Positions 9,781 to 19,266 are shown, counted from the first letter of the stretch. The stretch is 64,000 nucleotides of DNA from an uncultured Cohaesibacter sp. (GCF_963667045.1 NZ_OY762934.1:3116501-3180500); one strand, 5' to 3'. Notes: generated from the letters alone by a model not told the origin. Program-made: numbers and translations.

Positions 9781-10688
9781 AGTTTTTCCCCGCTTGCTTG
9801 ACGGAACCATTTCATCGACAGGGCGAGTAACCCGAAGACCAGACACAACAACACCATGGCAATGGCAGCACCGGTTGGCCAGTCGAGCCGGCGATGGAAT
9901 TCATCCTCGATGATCTGGGAGAACATCATCTGCTTGCCACCGCCGAGCAGAGCCGGTGTTACGAATTCGCCAAGACCAAAGATGAAGCAGAACACCGCGC
10001 CGACGATCAGTCCCGGCAGGGAAAGCGGCAAGGTCACCTCCCAGAAGGCACGCAATGGGCCGGCATTGAGGTCTTTGGCCGCATCGATCAGATTATCCTC
10101 GATATTATCGATCGCTGCATAGAGCGGCAGGATATAGATCGGCAGATAGGCATAGATCAGTCCAATGGCGCTTGAGAGGGGTGAGTAGAGCAGAAAGCTC
10201 AAGGGCTCATCCACCAGACCCGTGAACAGGAAGAACTGGTTGAGAACGCCGTTTTCTCCCAGCAGCAACCGCCAGGCAGCCACACGCATGACAATGGAAA
10301 TCCAGAACGGCGCGATCACAGCAACCAATAGAATGCTCTTGAAAGGCCCGGCCTTCTTGGCGATGAAATAGGCGATCGGATATGATAGCACCGCGCAGAC
10401 AATCGTCACGAAGGCTGCCGTCTCCACTGACAGCAATAAAGACCGCCAGATGGCTGGATTGGCGAAGATATTGGCATAGTTGTCGAGGGTAAAACCCGGC
10501 ACCATACGATAGCGCTCGGTATGCCAGAAGCTGATTGTCAGCAGCAACAGCACCGGCGCAACGAAGAATACCAGTTGCCAAAGCATCAAAGGCGCAAGGC
10601 CGGATACTGCAAACAGCCTTCGGCGCTTCTGCCCTGACGTCAGGGCGACCGCCGACGATGCTGACATCTCGCTATTGGCTGAAGCCAT
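9777..10688 (-). CDS. ABC transporter permease, PotB type
   Basis: A 303-aa permease with a cytoplasmic N-terminus and about six helices. Its EAA loop reads DAAKDLNAGPLRAFWEVTLP. The ATG at 10688 shares one base with the TAA of the racemase gene, so translation is tightly coupled. Residues 50-75 (FWHTERYRMVPGFTLDNYAN) are typical of the PotB side of spermidine, putrescine and opine importers. Confidence 0.89.
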   Translation of the reverse strand: MASANSEMSASSAVALTSGQKRRRLFAVSGLAPLMLWQLVFFVAPVLLLLTISFWHTERYRMVPGFTLDNYANIFANPAIWRSLLLSVETAAFVTIVCAVLSYPIAYFIAKKAGPFKSILLVAVIAPFWISIVMRVAAWRLLLGENGVLNQFFLFTGLVDEPLSFLLYSPLSSAIGLIYAYLPIYILPLYAAIDNIEDNLIDAAKDLNAGPLRAFWEVTLPLSLPGLIVGAVFCFIFGLGEFVTPALLGGGKQMMFSQIIEDEFHRRLDWPTGAAIAMVLLCLVFGLLALSMKWFRQASGEKL

Positions 10689-11419
10689 TATGCAAACCTG
10701 TATTCTTGGCGTGAAAAGGCCGGTTTCGGATAGGCCACCTTGGAGTGGCTAAGATTGGTCGCCACCATTGCACGAGCCATGTGCAAGGCCACCTTGCCCG
10801 GATCAATCACCGGAATATAGCATCTGAAATGCTCCCTCAGCGCCTTTTCGATCTCCAGCGCCATATCGAAGCCCGTGCCAGTGCAGGCCATGACAATGGC
10901 TTCTGCATCATCCCGTTGCACAGTGTCGATACATTCATCGACAATATGGCCGATATGGCTCTCGTTGAGGTTCATGACGCTGGCCCCGGCTTCCCGCACC
11001 GATGCGAGATTGCTTGAAAGGCCATAGTGCCCAACGGTTCTGCGAATGGTCGAAAAGAAGGACCGTTCCGTGATGACAACGGAAAAGCGGGTGGCAAGCA
11101 TGGCCGCCATATGAAGGGCGGCCTCTCCTTCCCCCACCACCGGGATGGATACCAGCTCGCGTGCGCCGAGCAGGCCGGGGTCCGTAAAGCAGGCGATGGT
11201 GCAGGCATCCACACCATCGGCTTCGGCTTCTCTTGCACATCGGATCACATCCGGAGCTGCAAGCGAGGAATCAAAGCCGCACTCGATGGAACAAGTGCCG
11301 CGTTTGAGGGGGACCACAGAAACGGTCACCCCTTCGTCTGCAAAGGAGCTGTATTCTTTCTCGGCTTTGCCGACCAGTTCCTCGCTGTCCAGAACTGGAA
11401 CGATAACTCGAATATGCAT
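10688..11419 (-). CDS. Asp/Glu/hydantoin racemase family protein
   Basis: A 243-aa protein of the aspartate/glutamate/hydantoin racemase family. The two catalytic cysteines of the family appear as ACFTDPGL and MACTGTGFDM. I chose the ATG at 11419 (MHIRVIVPVLD), where the first beta strand begins; a longer frame to 11488 adds an unlikely tail. Its position between the binding protein and the permeases suggests racemisation of the imported hydantoin, allantoin-like compound or amino-acid derivative. The substrate is not evident. Confidence 0.83.
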   Translation of the reverse strand: MHIRVIVPVLDSEELVGKAEKEYSSFADEGVTVSVVPLKRGTCSIECGFDSSLAAPDVIRCAREAEADGVDACTIACFTDPGLLGARELVSIPVVGEGEAALHMAAMLATRFSVVITERSFFSTIRRTVGHYGLSSNLASVREAGASVMNLNESHIGHIVDECIDTVQRDDAEAIVMACTGTGFDMALEIEKALREHFRCYIPVIDPGKVALHMARAMVATNLSHSKVAYPKPAFSRQEYRFA

Positions 11420-11463
11420 GAGCGGTCTTTCTTTTCTTTCATTGTCTGGCTCAGGGCGAAGGA

Positions 11464-12588
11464 TTAGGCCGTTTTGAACGTCTGCCAAGCATCAGACCAG
11501 GCCAGTTCATCAATCGGCGCCTGAGACATGCCGCACTGGGCAACCCACTCTTCCATCATGTCCAGACCAAGAGCCTTGACCTGTTCGGCTGAAAGCAGGT
11601 CCTTGACCTTGGCGTTGGTCACGGCGAACTTGTCCGCTCCCCAGGCCATCTGCTTCATGGCTTTGGCGCTGGTCATATAGTTGATATAGGCCAGAGCAGA
11701 TGCGAGGTGCTCGGTGCCACGGACAACCTGCAAGGTTTCCATCCACATCGCACCGCCCTGTTTCGGAATGGTGAGTTCCACATTGGCGCCAGCAAGACGC
11801 GCTGTTGTCCGCACGTTGTCACTGGAAGACCCCCAGACCATCCAGGCTTCCCGGTTGGCCAGATCGGTTTTGACCGTTCCCATATCGGATTGCAGGGCAC
11901 GCATGTTGGGGCGGAAGGCGATCATGCGATCAAGGATCTTCTGAAGATCGGCGCCGGTGGCCTTTCTTGGCTCTTCCATGCCGAGCCATTTGCCGGTCAT
12001 CCACAAATAGAGTTCCATCCAGTCGATGATCTCGACGCGATTTTTAAGAGATGGATCCCAGGCCAGATCAGCGTCTGCGGCGGCTTCTGCCGAGATTTTA
12101 TCTGGCCAATAGACAAAGCCATTCACCCCATAACGGGTCGGAATGCCATAGGTTTCCCCTCCGATCATCGTCTCGGGACGATTGCGGAAGATCGGCATGG
12201 TTTCATCCTGCGAGGACAATTGCGTTGTATCGATTGGCAGTGTCAATCCGGCTTCAGCGAATTTGGAGGTCCAAACCGCGTCCGGGTTGATCACGTCAAA
12301 CTTGATGGATCCGGCTTGCAGCAGGCTCAACTGCGCACCGTTGCTTTCGGCTTCCTTGACGTTCAACTCGACGCCGGTCAGTTCGGTGAAGCCCTTCATC
12401 AAATCAGGGTCATCATATCCGGACCACGCCAGAACATTCAAAGGGCCGGTCAATTTCTGTTCATTGGCAAATGCTGGTTTGGTAAAATCAACCTGAGAAG
12501 CGACGGCGGCAAACATGGCGGCGTTGGCACCAAATCGCATTAGCTGACGGCGAGAAAGATTGAAGTTAGGCTTTTTTTCCGTGGTCAT
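11464..12588 (-). CDS. ABC transporter substrate-binding protein, PotD type with Tat-like signal
   Basis: A 374-aa periplasmic binding protein of the spermidine/putrescine class. The start at 12588 gives MTTEKKPNFNLSRRQLMRFG, a twin-arginine motif followed by a hydrophobic stretch and an export site near AFA-NEQ, so Tat export is likely. The mature domain starts LNVLAWSGYDDPDLMKGF, the usual PotD opening. It is the first gene of the minus-strand operon and diverges from the LuxR gene across about 220 bp. The ligand is probably a hydantoin or amide related to the downstream enzymes. Confidence 0.86.
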   Translation of the reverse strand: MTTEKKPNFNLSRRQLMRFGANAAMFAAVASQVDFTKPAFANEQKLTGPLNVLAWSGYDDPDLMKGFTELTGVELNVKEAESNGAQLSLLQAGSIKFDVINPDAVWTSKFAEAGLTLPIDTTQLSSQDETMPIFRNRPETMIGGETYGIPTRYGVNGFVYWPDKISAEAAADADLAWDPSLKNRVEIIDWMELYLWMTGKWLGMEEPRKATGADLQKILDRMIAFRPNMRALQSDMGTVKTDLANREAWMVWGSSSDNVRTTARLAGANVELTIPKQGGAMWMETLQVVRGTEHLASALAYINYMTSAKAMKQMAWGADKFAVTNAKVKDLLSAEQVKALGLDMMEEWVAQCGMSQAPIDELAWSDAWQTFKTA

Positions 12589-12684
12589 GCTTATAGTTCC
12601 AGTTGGAAGGTTGCTCGATTGCGGGACATTTTTGCTTAATTTTCTTGCATGCACAATAAAGCAACAGTTGCCTTCAAAGCCATA

Positions 12685-12702
12685 GTGACTACAGTAACAA
12701 GC
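12685..12702. promoter_or_regulatory. candidate LuxR-type operator near the importer promoter
   Basis: GTGACTACAG (12685-12694) followed by TAAC lies about 100 bp upstream of the binding-protein start. The same core with one change, GTGACTATAG, sits in a palindrome before the amidase. Both flank the LuxR-type gene, which suggests that regulator binds here. The dyad is weaker at this site. Confidence 0.35.
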
Positions 12703-12807
12703 ATGGCGCAGTCCCTTTTGGCGGTATCGCGCCATTTCGGACCCAAGGCACAAGACTTGCATGAGAGTTCGTGACATTTCCCGGGAGGATGAACCAGGTG
12801 GCACACC

Positions 12808-13842
12808 ATGCAAGACGCTCCGATGACAACACAACCCGTAAGCCTGCCTCCTAATTTCAGCAGCCTGATGGCTCAGAGCCTCAGCAATATCGGCCGATCA
12901 TCCTTCTATGAGAGCGTCGTTGAACTCGTGCGCCAGATGATCCCCTGTGACTTCTGGATCATCGCGCGCTATGAGACATGCACCTCACCATTCATCGTCT
13001 CGGAAAACGGCATGCGCCCAACTGCCAAGACCATGTATGCCGATACGCTTTGGCAATATGACCCCTTGCTGGAGGGGCTGACCAATCCTGACTCTCGTGT
13101 CGTAAGTCTCTCGCGGCTGCGCCTGGATGGAGCGCTCGATACGACATTTGCACGCTATATCGATACCAAATTGCAGATCGAAGACGAGCTCGCCCTGCTC
13201 CTTCCGATCAACGAAAACAGCTTTCTTGCCTTGTGCCTGGACCGGCAGGACAACCCGTTCTCCGAAGCGGAGATCCTGCTGGCCCAGCAGCTACAGGAAA
13301 TGCTGTTCGAAATGCACCAGCAACATATCCTCCGCTCGATCGACCATGAAGTTTCCCTGTTCCTGCATCGCAACGGATTGGGCCGACCGGAAGTGATGAT
13401 CCTGCGCAACGACAGCTCGGTGCTATACAAATCCGACACCTGGTCTCATGCCGCAGAGCAGGCATTCAGCTATGACCCCAAACCAGAAAGCATCAGTGCC
13501 GGGTCTCTTGCGGAGATTTCCGGCAAGGATGGCTGGCTGCTGACACAGCTGCAATGTGTATCCGATGACGCCATTCTTGGCGGTGCGCATGTCTTTTTGC
13601 TGCGCAAGAACAGCATTTCCCTAGCCGACCGGATTGATGATTTCGGCCGCCTGCATCATCTGACAGAGCGACAGCAGGAGATCGTGCATCTTTCCCTGCG
13701 CGGCCACCACAATGCGTCGATTGCCAATCAGCTGGGCATCTCTGTCGGGAGCGTGAAAAACCACAAACTGCGCATCTACAGTAAGCTCGATATCACCAGT
13801 GAGCGCGAGCTGGTATCCGCGATCCTGCAGCATCGCGACTGA
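12808..13842 (+). CDS. LuxR-family transcriptional regulator
   Basis: A 344-aa regulator. Residues from about 283 to the end form a LuxR/FixJ-type helix-turn-helix (LTERQQEIVHLSLRG, then IANQLGISVGSVKNHKLRIY). The N-terminal 250 residues look like a sensory fold but show no clear autoinducer or response-regulator signature. It diverges from the importer operon and precedes the amidase, so it likely controls both. The ATG at 12808 is followed by another at 12823; either could be used. Confidence 0.83.
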   Translation: MQDAPMTTQPVSLPPNFSSLMAQSLSNIGRSSFYESVVELVRQMIPCDFWIIARYETCTSPFIVSENGMRPTAKTMYADTLWQYDPLLEGLTNPDSRVVSLSRLRLDGALDTTFARYIDTKLQIEDELALLLPINENSFLALCLDRQDNPFSEAEILLAQQLQEMLFEMHQQHILRSIDHEVSLFLHRNGLGRPEVMILRNDSSVLYKSDTWSHAAEQAFSYDPKPESISAGSLAEISGKDGWLLTQLQCVSDDAILGGAHVFLLRKNSISLADRIDDFGRLHHLTERQQEIVHLSLRGHHNASIANQLGISVGSVKNHKLRIYSKLDITSERELVSAILQHRD

Positions 13843-13884
13843 CTGGACGAACAAGTGATCCAAGGCGTTGGTCTTGCCTGGCAG

Positions 13885-13902
13885 TGGTGACTATAGCCAC
13901 CA
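13885..13902. promoter_or_regulatory. candidate LuxR-type operator, palindromic
   Basis: TGGTGACTATAGCCACCA is an 18-bp near-perfect dyad that starts 97 bp before the amidase start codon. Its core GTGACTATAG matches nine of ten bases of the motif in the importer promoter at 12685. The neighbouring LuxR-type protein is the obvious candidate binder. Confidence 0.42.
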
Positions 13903-13981
13903 TTGAGCTTGTACCCTTGTGCAGCGACACTTGCCGCAAGACGGTTGTCCTACCTTGAGCCTATTCTGAGTGTATGACCCT

Positions 13982-15328
13982 ATGAATAATATAGACCCCT
14001 TCCTATCCGTTGCAGATCTTGGCAGAGGCTTCCGAGATGGCTCCTTTACGCCTCTGGATGTTTGCAAGGCGTCTCTTGCGCGTCTCCATGCGCTTGACCC
14101 TCAGCTCAATGCCTTTATCGACCCTCTTGACGACTTTGTCCTTGCTCAAGCAGAGATGGCAACCGCAGACCTCGCTGCAGGAAAGGACAAGGGCCCGCTG
14201 CATGGCATTCCGGTTGCTATCAAGGACATCATCGATATTGCAGGCATCCCGACCGGTTATGCCACAAAAGCGGTGGCGCCGCGCATTGCCTCCACCGATG
14301 CTTTGGTCATCAGCCGGTTGAAAGAGGCGGGCGCCATTCTTTTTGGCAAGACCAACCTTCTGGAATTTGCCTATGGCGTCGTTCACCCCGATTTCGGCCA
14401 GACCAACAATCCCTATGCGCCAGACAGAACAGCGGGTGGCTCCAGCGGCGGATCGGCAGCAGCAGTCGCTGCGGGCATCGTCCCTCTTGCTCTTGGCACA
14501 GATACGGGCGGATCTGTCCGCGCGCCCGCGTCCTACTGCGGCATCACCGGTTTGAAGCCAAGCTTTGGCGCCCTGCCGCTGGACGGCGTTTTCCCTTTGT
14601 CCCAGTCACTCGACCATCTGGGCGTTCTGGCCCGTAGCGTTGAGGACGCATCACTGGCGTTTGCGGTGATGGCTGCGTCTGAAAGAGCAAAACCAGAAGA
14701 GAAGCGCCCTTTACGGATCGGACTGGTAGAAAGCCAATGGAACAGCAAGGCAATTGCACCAGACATTCGAGCAACCCTCGACCACACTCTCGACCTGCTC
14801 CGACAGGCTGGACACCAGATACTTCCCGTAGATCTGGCCGACCCTCAGGAAATGGCGACCGCATTGCTCGATATTCTGCTGCCAGAAGCTGCCCTTGTGC
14901 ATGAAAACATCCACGCGAGCAACCCAGATGGATATGCTGAAGGAACACGCGAGCAAATTGCGCGTGGCAAGACAATGGGCGCTATTCCTTATCTGCGCGC
15001 GAAAGTCGTTCAGAAAACGCTTAAACAGGATCTTCAAGCCCTGTTTGAAACGGTGGATCTGATCATGACGCCGACCGTCCCCTTCGTCGCTCCAGATAGC
15101 GATCCAGCACTGTCAGCAGAAGGGGATGATGAAATCCTGTTTCTATCGCATGCCAACCTAACCGGAGCACCTTGTATAAGTCTTTGTTGCGGATATGGTT
15201 CTGGACTGAGCGGGGAAGGCGGCCTTCCCGTTGGCATCCAACTCACTGGTGCGATAGGCACAGACACGACTTTTCTGGATCATTGCAGCTCGATAGAAGC
15301 TTGCCTTCCCGAATCGAGAAGACCTTGA
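13982..15328 (+). CDS. amidase (amidase-signature family)
   Basis: A 448-aa amidase-signature hydrolase. The Ser-cisSer-Lys triad is evident: lysine in [11 protein letters not shown], the [14 protein letters not shown] loop, and the nucleophile in [16 protein letters not shown]. It resembles GatA-like and AtzF-like amidases without the gatCAB context. The start is uncertain between GTG 13970 and ATG 13982; neither has a strong ribosome site. The last 28 bp overlap the end of an antisense IS3 remnant, so the final residues may have been changed by that insertion, although the fold appears complete through [10 protein letters not shown]. It probably acts on the same amide substrates as the divergent operon. 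Confidence 0.85.
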   Translation: MNNIDPFLSVADLGRGFRDGSFTPLDVCKASLARLHALDPQLNAFIDPLDDFVLAQAEMATADLAAGKDKGPLHGIPVAIKDIIDIAGIPTGYATKAVAPRIASTDALVISRLKEAGAILFGKTNLLEFAYGVVHPDFGQTNNPYAPDRTAGGSSGGSAAAVAAGIVPLALGTDTGGSVRAPASYCGITGLKPSFGALPLDGVFPLSQSLDHLGVLARSVEDASLAFAVMAASERAKPEEKRPLRIGLVESQWNSKAIAPDIRATLDHTLDLLRQAGHQILPVDLADPQEMATALLDILLPEAALVHENIHASNPDGYAEGTREQIARGKTMGAIPYLRAKVVQKTLKQDLQALFETVDLIMTPTVPFVAPDSDPALSAEGDDEILFLSHANLTGAPCISLCCGYGSGLSGEGGLPVGIQLTGAIGTDTTFLDHCSSIEACLPESRRP

Positions 15329-15602
15329 AACATTTCTGTCAGGTTTTCCTTGGTCATCTTGACGCTTTCACAGTAGCCGTTTTCACAGGGTGATCCCGGT
15401 TCGATGCGAGCTGTCTGCGCTCCGACAGCCTTGATCCAATCTCGTACATTCCGAGCAACGAACTCTGGGCCGGCAATTGGTTTGCTCAGTCACGCCAATC
15501 TGACGGATCGCGTCAAGACGAGACATTCCTTGCCCAGTCAAGATTTCAACCTACCGTGACTTCGTGACAATTTCCTCGGGCATGGGTCGTTTGTTCGCCA
15601 TA
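15301..15602 (-). pseudogene. IS3-family transposase remnant, orfA head joined to orfB tail
   Basis: Read on the minus strand from 15602, MANKRPMPEEIVTKSR is followed by TAG and then in frame VEILTGQGMSRLDAIRQIGV, matching the N-terminus of IS3-group OrfA. The reading then jumps directly into GPEFVARNVRDWIKAVG and ARIEPGSPCENGYCES, the last part of the OrfB DDE core including its final glutamate. Most of the element is therefore deleted, with one nonsense codon added. It abuts and slightly overlaps the amidase 3' end. It cannot encode an active enzyme. Confidence 0.85.
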
Positions 15603-15828
15603 TCGAATCCTCCGTTTTTCTAACTATAACGGTGGGCCAAATCATTGGGGGAGGATCACCCAAAAATTCGCAATCAAGTCGGACCAAACTGAAGGGGCAA
15701 GACCAGGGCGTGCAGGTCAATCGTGAAAACTCTTGTTGCATTCTTAAGGCAATTGGATTGATCCTTGTGGTCAAACCGGACGTAAGGCTTGGCGTGTTTC
15801 TTGTTGACCGCGGATTGGAGCGAATTTT

Positions 15829-16749
15829 GTGGCGAGCAAAATAATTGATCTTCGTTTGATAACCTACTTTCTTCGAACGGCTGAACTCGGCAATATCACC
15901 AAAGCAGCAAGGTCCCTGAATGTTGCTCAACCCACCTTGTCAAAGGCCATTCAGCAGCTTGAATACCAGTTGCGAGCGCCGCTGTTCAATCGAACGGCAC
16001 AAGGTGTTGAAGTTACTCCGGTTGGCGAACGCCTGCTCCGCCACGCTCGATTGGTGTCAGCGCAGGTGACTGATGCGATCGAAGAGGTCGAGGCCATGCG
16101 GGATGGATCCGCAGGGCAGGTGCGTATCGGTGCTGGACCTTCCTGGGTGCGCCGCAAGTTGCCAGATGCCGTGTCGATCGCGCTGAAGGAACGACCCGGT
16201 GTTCAAATTTCTGTTACCAGCGGTTTTGACGAAGGCTTGCTAGCAGGGCTGGAGGATGGCGCCCTTGATTTTGTTGTGGCAGAGAAACCGCTCTCGGGAG
16301 GAAAGCAGAAAAATGCCTTCGAGTTTTTGACCGATGATGCGTTGATTGTCATGGGGCGACCAGATCACCCTTTGGCGAAACGAAACAGTATTTCTCCCCG
16401 CGAGGCGTTGGCGGCCGACTGGGCACTTCCACCCCAGCATTCGCTTGCTCGCCGAAAGCTGGATGGCCGCATCATCAGTCTGGGGGAAACACCTCCAGAG
16501 CCCATTCTGGTGACCAACTCCCAATCCTTTTTGCTTAGTTTCGTCTTGAAGCATGACGTGTTGCTCTACACCACCCGTTCGGTGACACGTACGCCTGAAG
16601 GTCGCGATCTGGTGGAGATCGACGTTCCCGAACTCGCGTCCTCGCGCACTGCTGGATTGATTTATCGTCAACCGAAATTGTTGACACCTGCGGCACAGTT
16701 CCTTGCGGAGAAAATCAAGCAAGTCTGTCAGGAAGACCCCATCAATTGA
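15829..16749 (+). CDS. LysR-family transcriptional regulator
   Basis: A 306-aa LysR-type regulator. The N-terminal winged helix-turn-helix reads LRLITYFLRTAELGNITKAA then LNVAQPTLSKAIQQLE, followed by the effector-binding domain from about residue 90. The start is a GTG at 15829, with GGATTGGAG upstream. It is encoded in the same direction as the sulfatase operon, and a T-N11-A dyad at 16874 lies between them, so it probably activates that operon in response to the imported sulfated compound or its product. Confidence 0.86.
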   Translation: MASKIIDLRLITYFLRTAELGNITKAARSLNVAQPTLSKAIQQLEYQLRAPLFNRTAQGVEVTPVGERLLRHARLVSAQVTDAIEEVEAMRDGSAGQVRIGAGPSWVRRKLPDAVSIALKERPGVQISVTSGFDEGLLAGLEDGALDFVVAEKPLSGGKQKNAFEFLTDDALIVMGRPDHPLAKRNSISPREALAADWALPPQHSLARRKLDGRIISLGETPPEPILVTNSQSFLLSFVLKHDVLLYTTRSVTRTPEGRDLVEIDVPELASSRTAGLIYRQPKLLTPAAQFLAEKIKQVCQEDPIN

Positions 16750-16873
16750 TACTTTGGTGATTGGAGTGCTTGTCCTGCGTTGATCGCAGTTCGGTATGTT
16801 CTGGGCGCATGCCTTTAAAATTATTGCCTTTCTGGTTTTTCGAGCCGAAGTGGAAGCGCAGTCCAGCTTCAGG

Positions 16874-16890
16874 CATAGCTATTGGCTATG
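16874..16890. promoter_or_regulatory. candidate LysR box upstream of the sulfatase operon
   Basis: CATAGCTATTGGCTATG is an inverted repeat (CATAGC, 5-base spacer, GCTATG) with exact T-N11-A geometry, the classical LysR recognition form. It lies about 107 bp upstream of the binding-protein start and 125 bp after the LysR gene. Confidence 0.42.
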
Positions 16891-16996
16891 AAGATCATAG
16901 TTTTTATCATTTCAGGAATGAAAAGGGGGATGGCATAGTTGTTTTGTAGTCCGTTGGGCAGAGGAGGCCTGATTTGGACGCAATGGGAGGAAATCT

Positions 16997-18331
16997 ATGA
17001 TCAAGAGGCATCTGAGTGCCGCCGGTCTGTTGGCCGGCACAGCGCTTTCGTTTGCTTTGGCGAGCTCAGCCATGGCAAAGGAAGCACCAATCACGATTGT
17101 CATCAATCAGTCGCCGTGGTTCCCCGGCTTCCAGTCGGTTGTCGAATTGTATGAAAAGACCACAGGCAACACAATTAATCTCGATGTCAATCCTTTCGCG
17201 GGATCCCTGGAGAAGCAGCGGACAGCGGTCAGGACGGATCAGAGTCCATTTGATTTGCTGATCATGAATGCAGGCTTTTTCGTCGAATTCTACAAGGGCG
17301 GCTTCCTTGATCCCCTCACCGATATCGACCCGGACTTCAAGCTTTCGGCGGACATCTATGACTTTGATGAGTCTGTTTGCTGGGATGCGACATCTATGAG
17401 CGTTACTTGCGGCGGGGATGGCAAACTGTTGAGTGTTCCGGTGAACCCGAACATTCTGATTCTGCACTATCGATCCGATCTATATGAGGAAAAAGGCCTG
17501 AAAGTCCCCAAAAACTGGGATGAGTTGATGGCCAATGCCAAGGTCCTCAACGACCCGCCAAGAATGTATGGGATTAGCCAGCGTGGCCAGCGCGGCGCCT
17601 TTGACGTCACTTATGATGTCTTTCCCTATATTTGGTCCTTTGGTGGCGGCATCTTCAAGGATCAGAAAGCTGGTGACTTCACCATCACGATCAACAGCCC
17701 TGAAACCCTTGCGGGGATGGAAACCTATATCAAGCTGGCCCGGGAAGTCGGCCATCCTTCGACGGCAGGCCAGACACAGACCAACGTCATCCAGAATATG
17801 GCAACGGGAAAAGCAGGACATATCATGTCGGTCCTGTCTCCGGGCCTGTTTGACGATCCGAACCAGTCGGCGGTCGTGAACAAGGTGAATTACGCACCAA
17901 CGCCTGCCTCCAAGGACCATGAAGCGGCAACACCGCTCGGCCACTGGCTGGCAGGTGTGCCAAAGAATGTGCCGGACGACCGCAAGAAAGCCGCCCTGGC
18001 GTTCCTGAACTGGTTCCAGAGTCAGGAAGCACAAGAGGCTTATGCCCGTGCGGGCTCAGCTCCCGTCAGCCGAGCCGTGCTTGAAGGCCCGATGTCCGAC
18101 ACACAGGAGTTCCGCTGGATGAAGGCTATGGCCAAGGCCATTCCGACAGCCAAGCTGACTTTCCTTATCCCGGAATCAAGTCAGGTTCTGGCTGTTACGG
18201 AATTGCGGCTGAATGAAGCGATCGGCGGGCAAATGGAGCTCAAGGATGCGCTGAATACCGCAGCGAAGGAAATCGCCGAGATCATGTCCAATGCGGGCTA
18301 TGACGCCCCAACCCTGCCCGATCTCGAGTAG
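16997..18331 (+). CDS. ABC transporter substrate-binding protein, sugar type
   Basis: A 444-aa extracellular solute-binding protein of the carbohydrate class. Residues 1-28 form a signal peptide cleaved near AMA-KEA. The mature sequence begins ITIVINQSPWFPGFQSVVEL and shows family patterns such as LLIMNAGFFVEFYKGGFLDPLTDI and the C-terminal AFLNWFQSQEAQEAYARAG. A GGGAGG site precedes the start. It opens an operon with two permeases, a sulfatase, an epimerase-like protein, an ATPase and a sulfatase maturase, so I infer a sulfated sugar or similar ester as ligand. Confidence 0.87.
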   Translation: MIKRHLSAAGLLAGTALSFALASSAMAKEAPITIVINQSPWFPGFQSVVELYEKTTGNTINLDVNPFAGSLEKQRTAVRTDQSPFDLLIMNAGFFVEFYKGGFLDPLTDIDPDFKLSADIYDFDESVCWDATSMSVTCGGDGKLLSVPVNPNILILHYRSDLYEEKGLKVPKNWDELMANAKVLNDPPRMYGISQRGQRGAFDVTYDVFPYIWSFGGGIFKDQKAGDFTITINSPETLAGMETYIKLAREVGHPSTAGQTQTNVIQNMATGKAGHIMSVLSPGLFDDPNQSAVVNKVNYAPTPASKDHEAATPLGHWLAGVPKNVPDDRKKAALAFLNWFQSQEAQEAYARAGSAPVSRAVLEGPMSDTQEFRWMKAMAKAIPTAKLTFLIPESSQVLAVTELRLNEAIGGQMELKDALNTAAKEIAEIMSNAGYDAPTLPDLE

Positions 18332-18341
18332 TTCTCCCATG

Positions 18342-18367
18342 GCTGTCCCGCGTCCGCGCGGGGCAGC
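18342..18367 (+). terminator. intra-operon hairpin after the binding-protein gene
   Basis: GCTGTCCCGCG (18342-18352) pairs with CGCGGGGCAGC (18357-18367) around TCCG, an 11-bp stem with one wobble. Such hairpins between a binding-protein gene and its permeases commonly stabilise the 5' message and lower downstream expression. No T-run follows. Confidence 0.5.
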
Positions 18368-18390
18368 TCCTTAAAGCATGGAAAATCTTC

Positions 18391-19266
18391 ATGAAAACGG
18401 ATCGCTTTTGGCGCTACGCCACATTAGCACCCGCAGTCCTGCTCTTTCTCCTTCTGACGATCCTTCCGCTTTTCAATCTGTTGGCTTTGAGTTTCAACGA
18501 TATCGAGTGGGTGAATCGCGAGGCCGTCTGGGAATGGGTCGGTTTGCGCAACTATGTTCAACTGTTCTCCGATACACTGTTCCGTGCGGGGATCGGCAAC
18601 ACCATTCTGTTTGCTGTGGTTGCTGTTGCCTTCCAGATGGTACTCGGTTTCTGGCTGGCGCTGCTGACCAGTCGCGTCACGAGACTGAAAATTTTCTATC
18701 GAACCGTCTTCATTTTGCCCATTCTGGTGCCCGGCATCATCATCGGGGCAATCTGGAAGCTGATGTATTCCTATGATTTTGGCGTCCTCAATCAGGCTAT
18801 CCTGTGGCTTGGCGGCAATCCGGTCGACTGGCTTGGCAACCCCAATCTTGCCTTGATGAGTGTCGTCATCGTCGACGTCTGGCACTGGACGCCCTTCTGC
18901 TTTCTTTTGATGCTGGCCAGCCTTGAAAGCCTGCCGCAGGACATTTTTGAAGCGGCCGAGGTTGATGGTGCCCGCAACTGGCAGGTTCTGCGCTTTCTCA
19001 TTCTGCCGCTCATGATGCCCGCGATTATCGTCACCTTCATCTTCCGGATGATCCTTGCCTTCAAGGTTTTCGATGAGGTCTACCTGCTGACAGGTGGCGG
19101 ACCCGGCACCTCGACAGAGGTCATTTCCTTCACGATCTATCGACGCTTCTTTACCGAAGATCAGGCCGGATATGGATCGGCCATGTCGCTCGCGACCATC
19201 ATCGTCATTGCGTCCATGATCATCGCGGCCTCTCGCTTTGCTGCCCGAAAGGAGCCTAACGCATGA
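18391..19266 (+). CDS. ABC transporter permease, MalF/UgpA type
   Basis: A 291-aa permease with six predicted helices, MKTDRFWRYATLAPAVLLFL at the start, and the docking loop EAAEVDGARNWQVLRFLILP. GGGPGTSTEVISFTIYRRFF near the C-terminus is typical of the MalF/UgpA side of sugar importers. It overlaps the next permease by four bases (ATGA). Confidence 0.9.
   Translation: MKTDRFWRYATLAPAVLLFLLLTILPLFNLLALSFNDIEWVNREAVWEWVGLRNYVQLFSDTLFRAGIGNTILFAVVAVAFQMVLGFWLALLTSRVTRLKIFYRTVFILPILVPGIIIGAIWKLMYSYDFGVLNQAILWLGGNPVDWLGNPNLALMSVVIVDVWHWTPFCFLLMLASLESLPQDIFEAAEVDGARNWQVLRFLILPLMMPAIIVTFIFRMILAFKVFDEVYLLTGGGPGTSTEVISFTIYRRFFTEDQAGYGSAMSLATIIVIASMIIAASRFAARKEPNA

Noticed and set aside
15499-15602. 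In-frame TAG in the IS3 orfA fragment as recoding or readthrough
   Set aside because: The rest of the element is deleted, so the stop is best explained as decay. A similar nonsense codon occurs in the other IS3 fragments.
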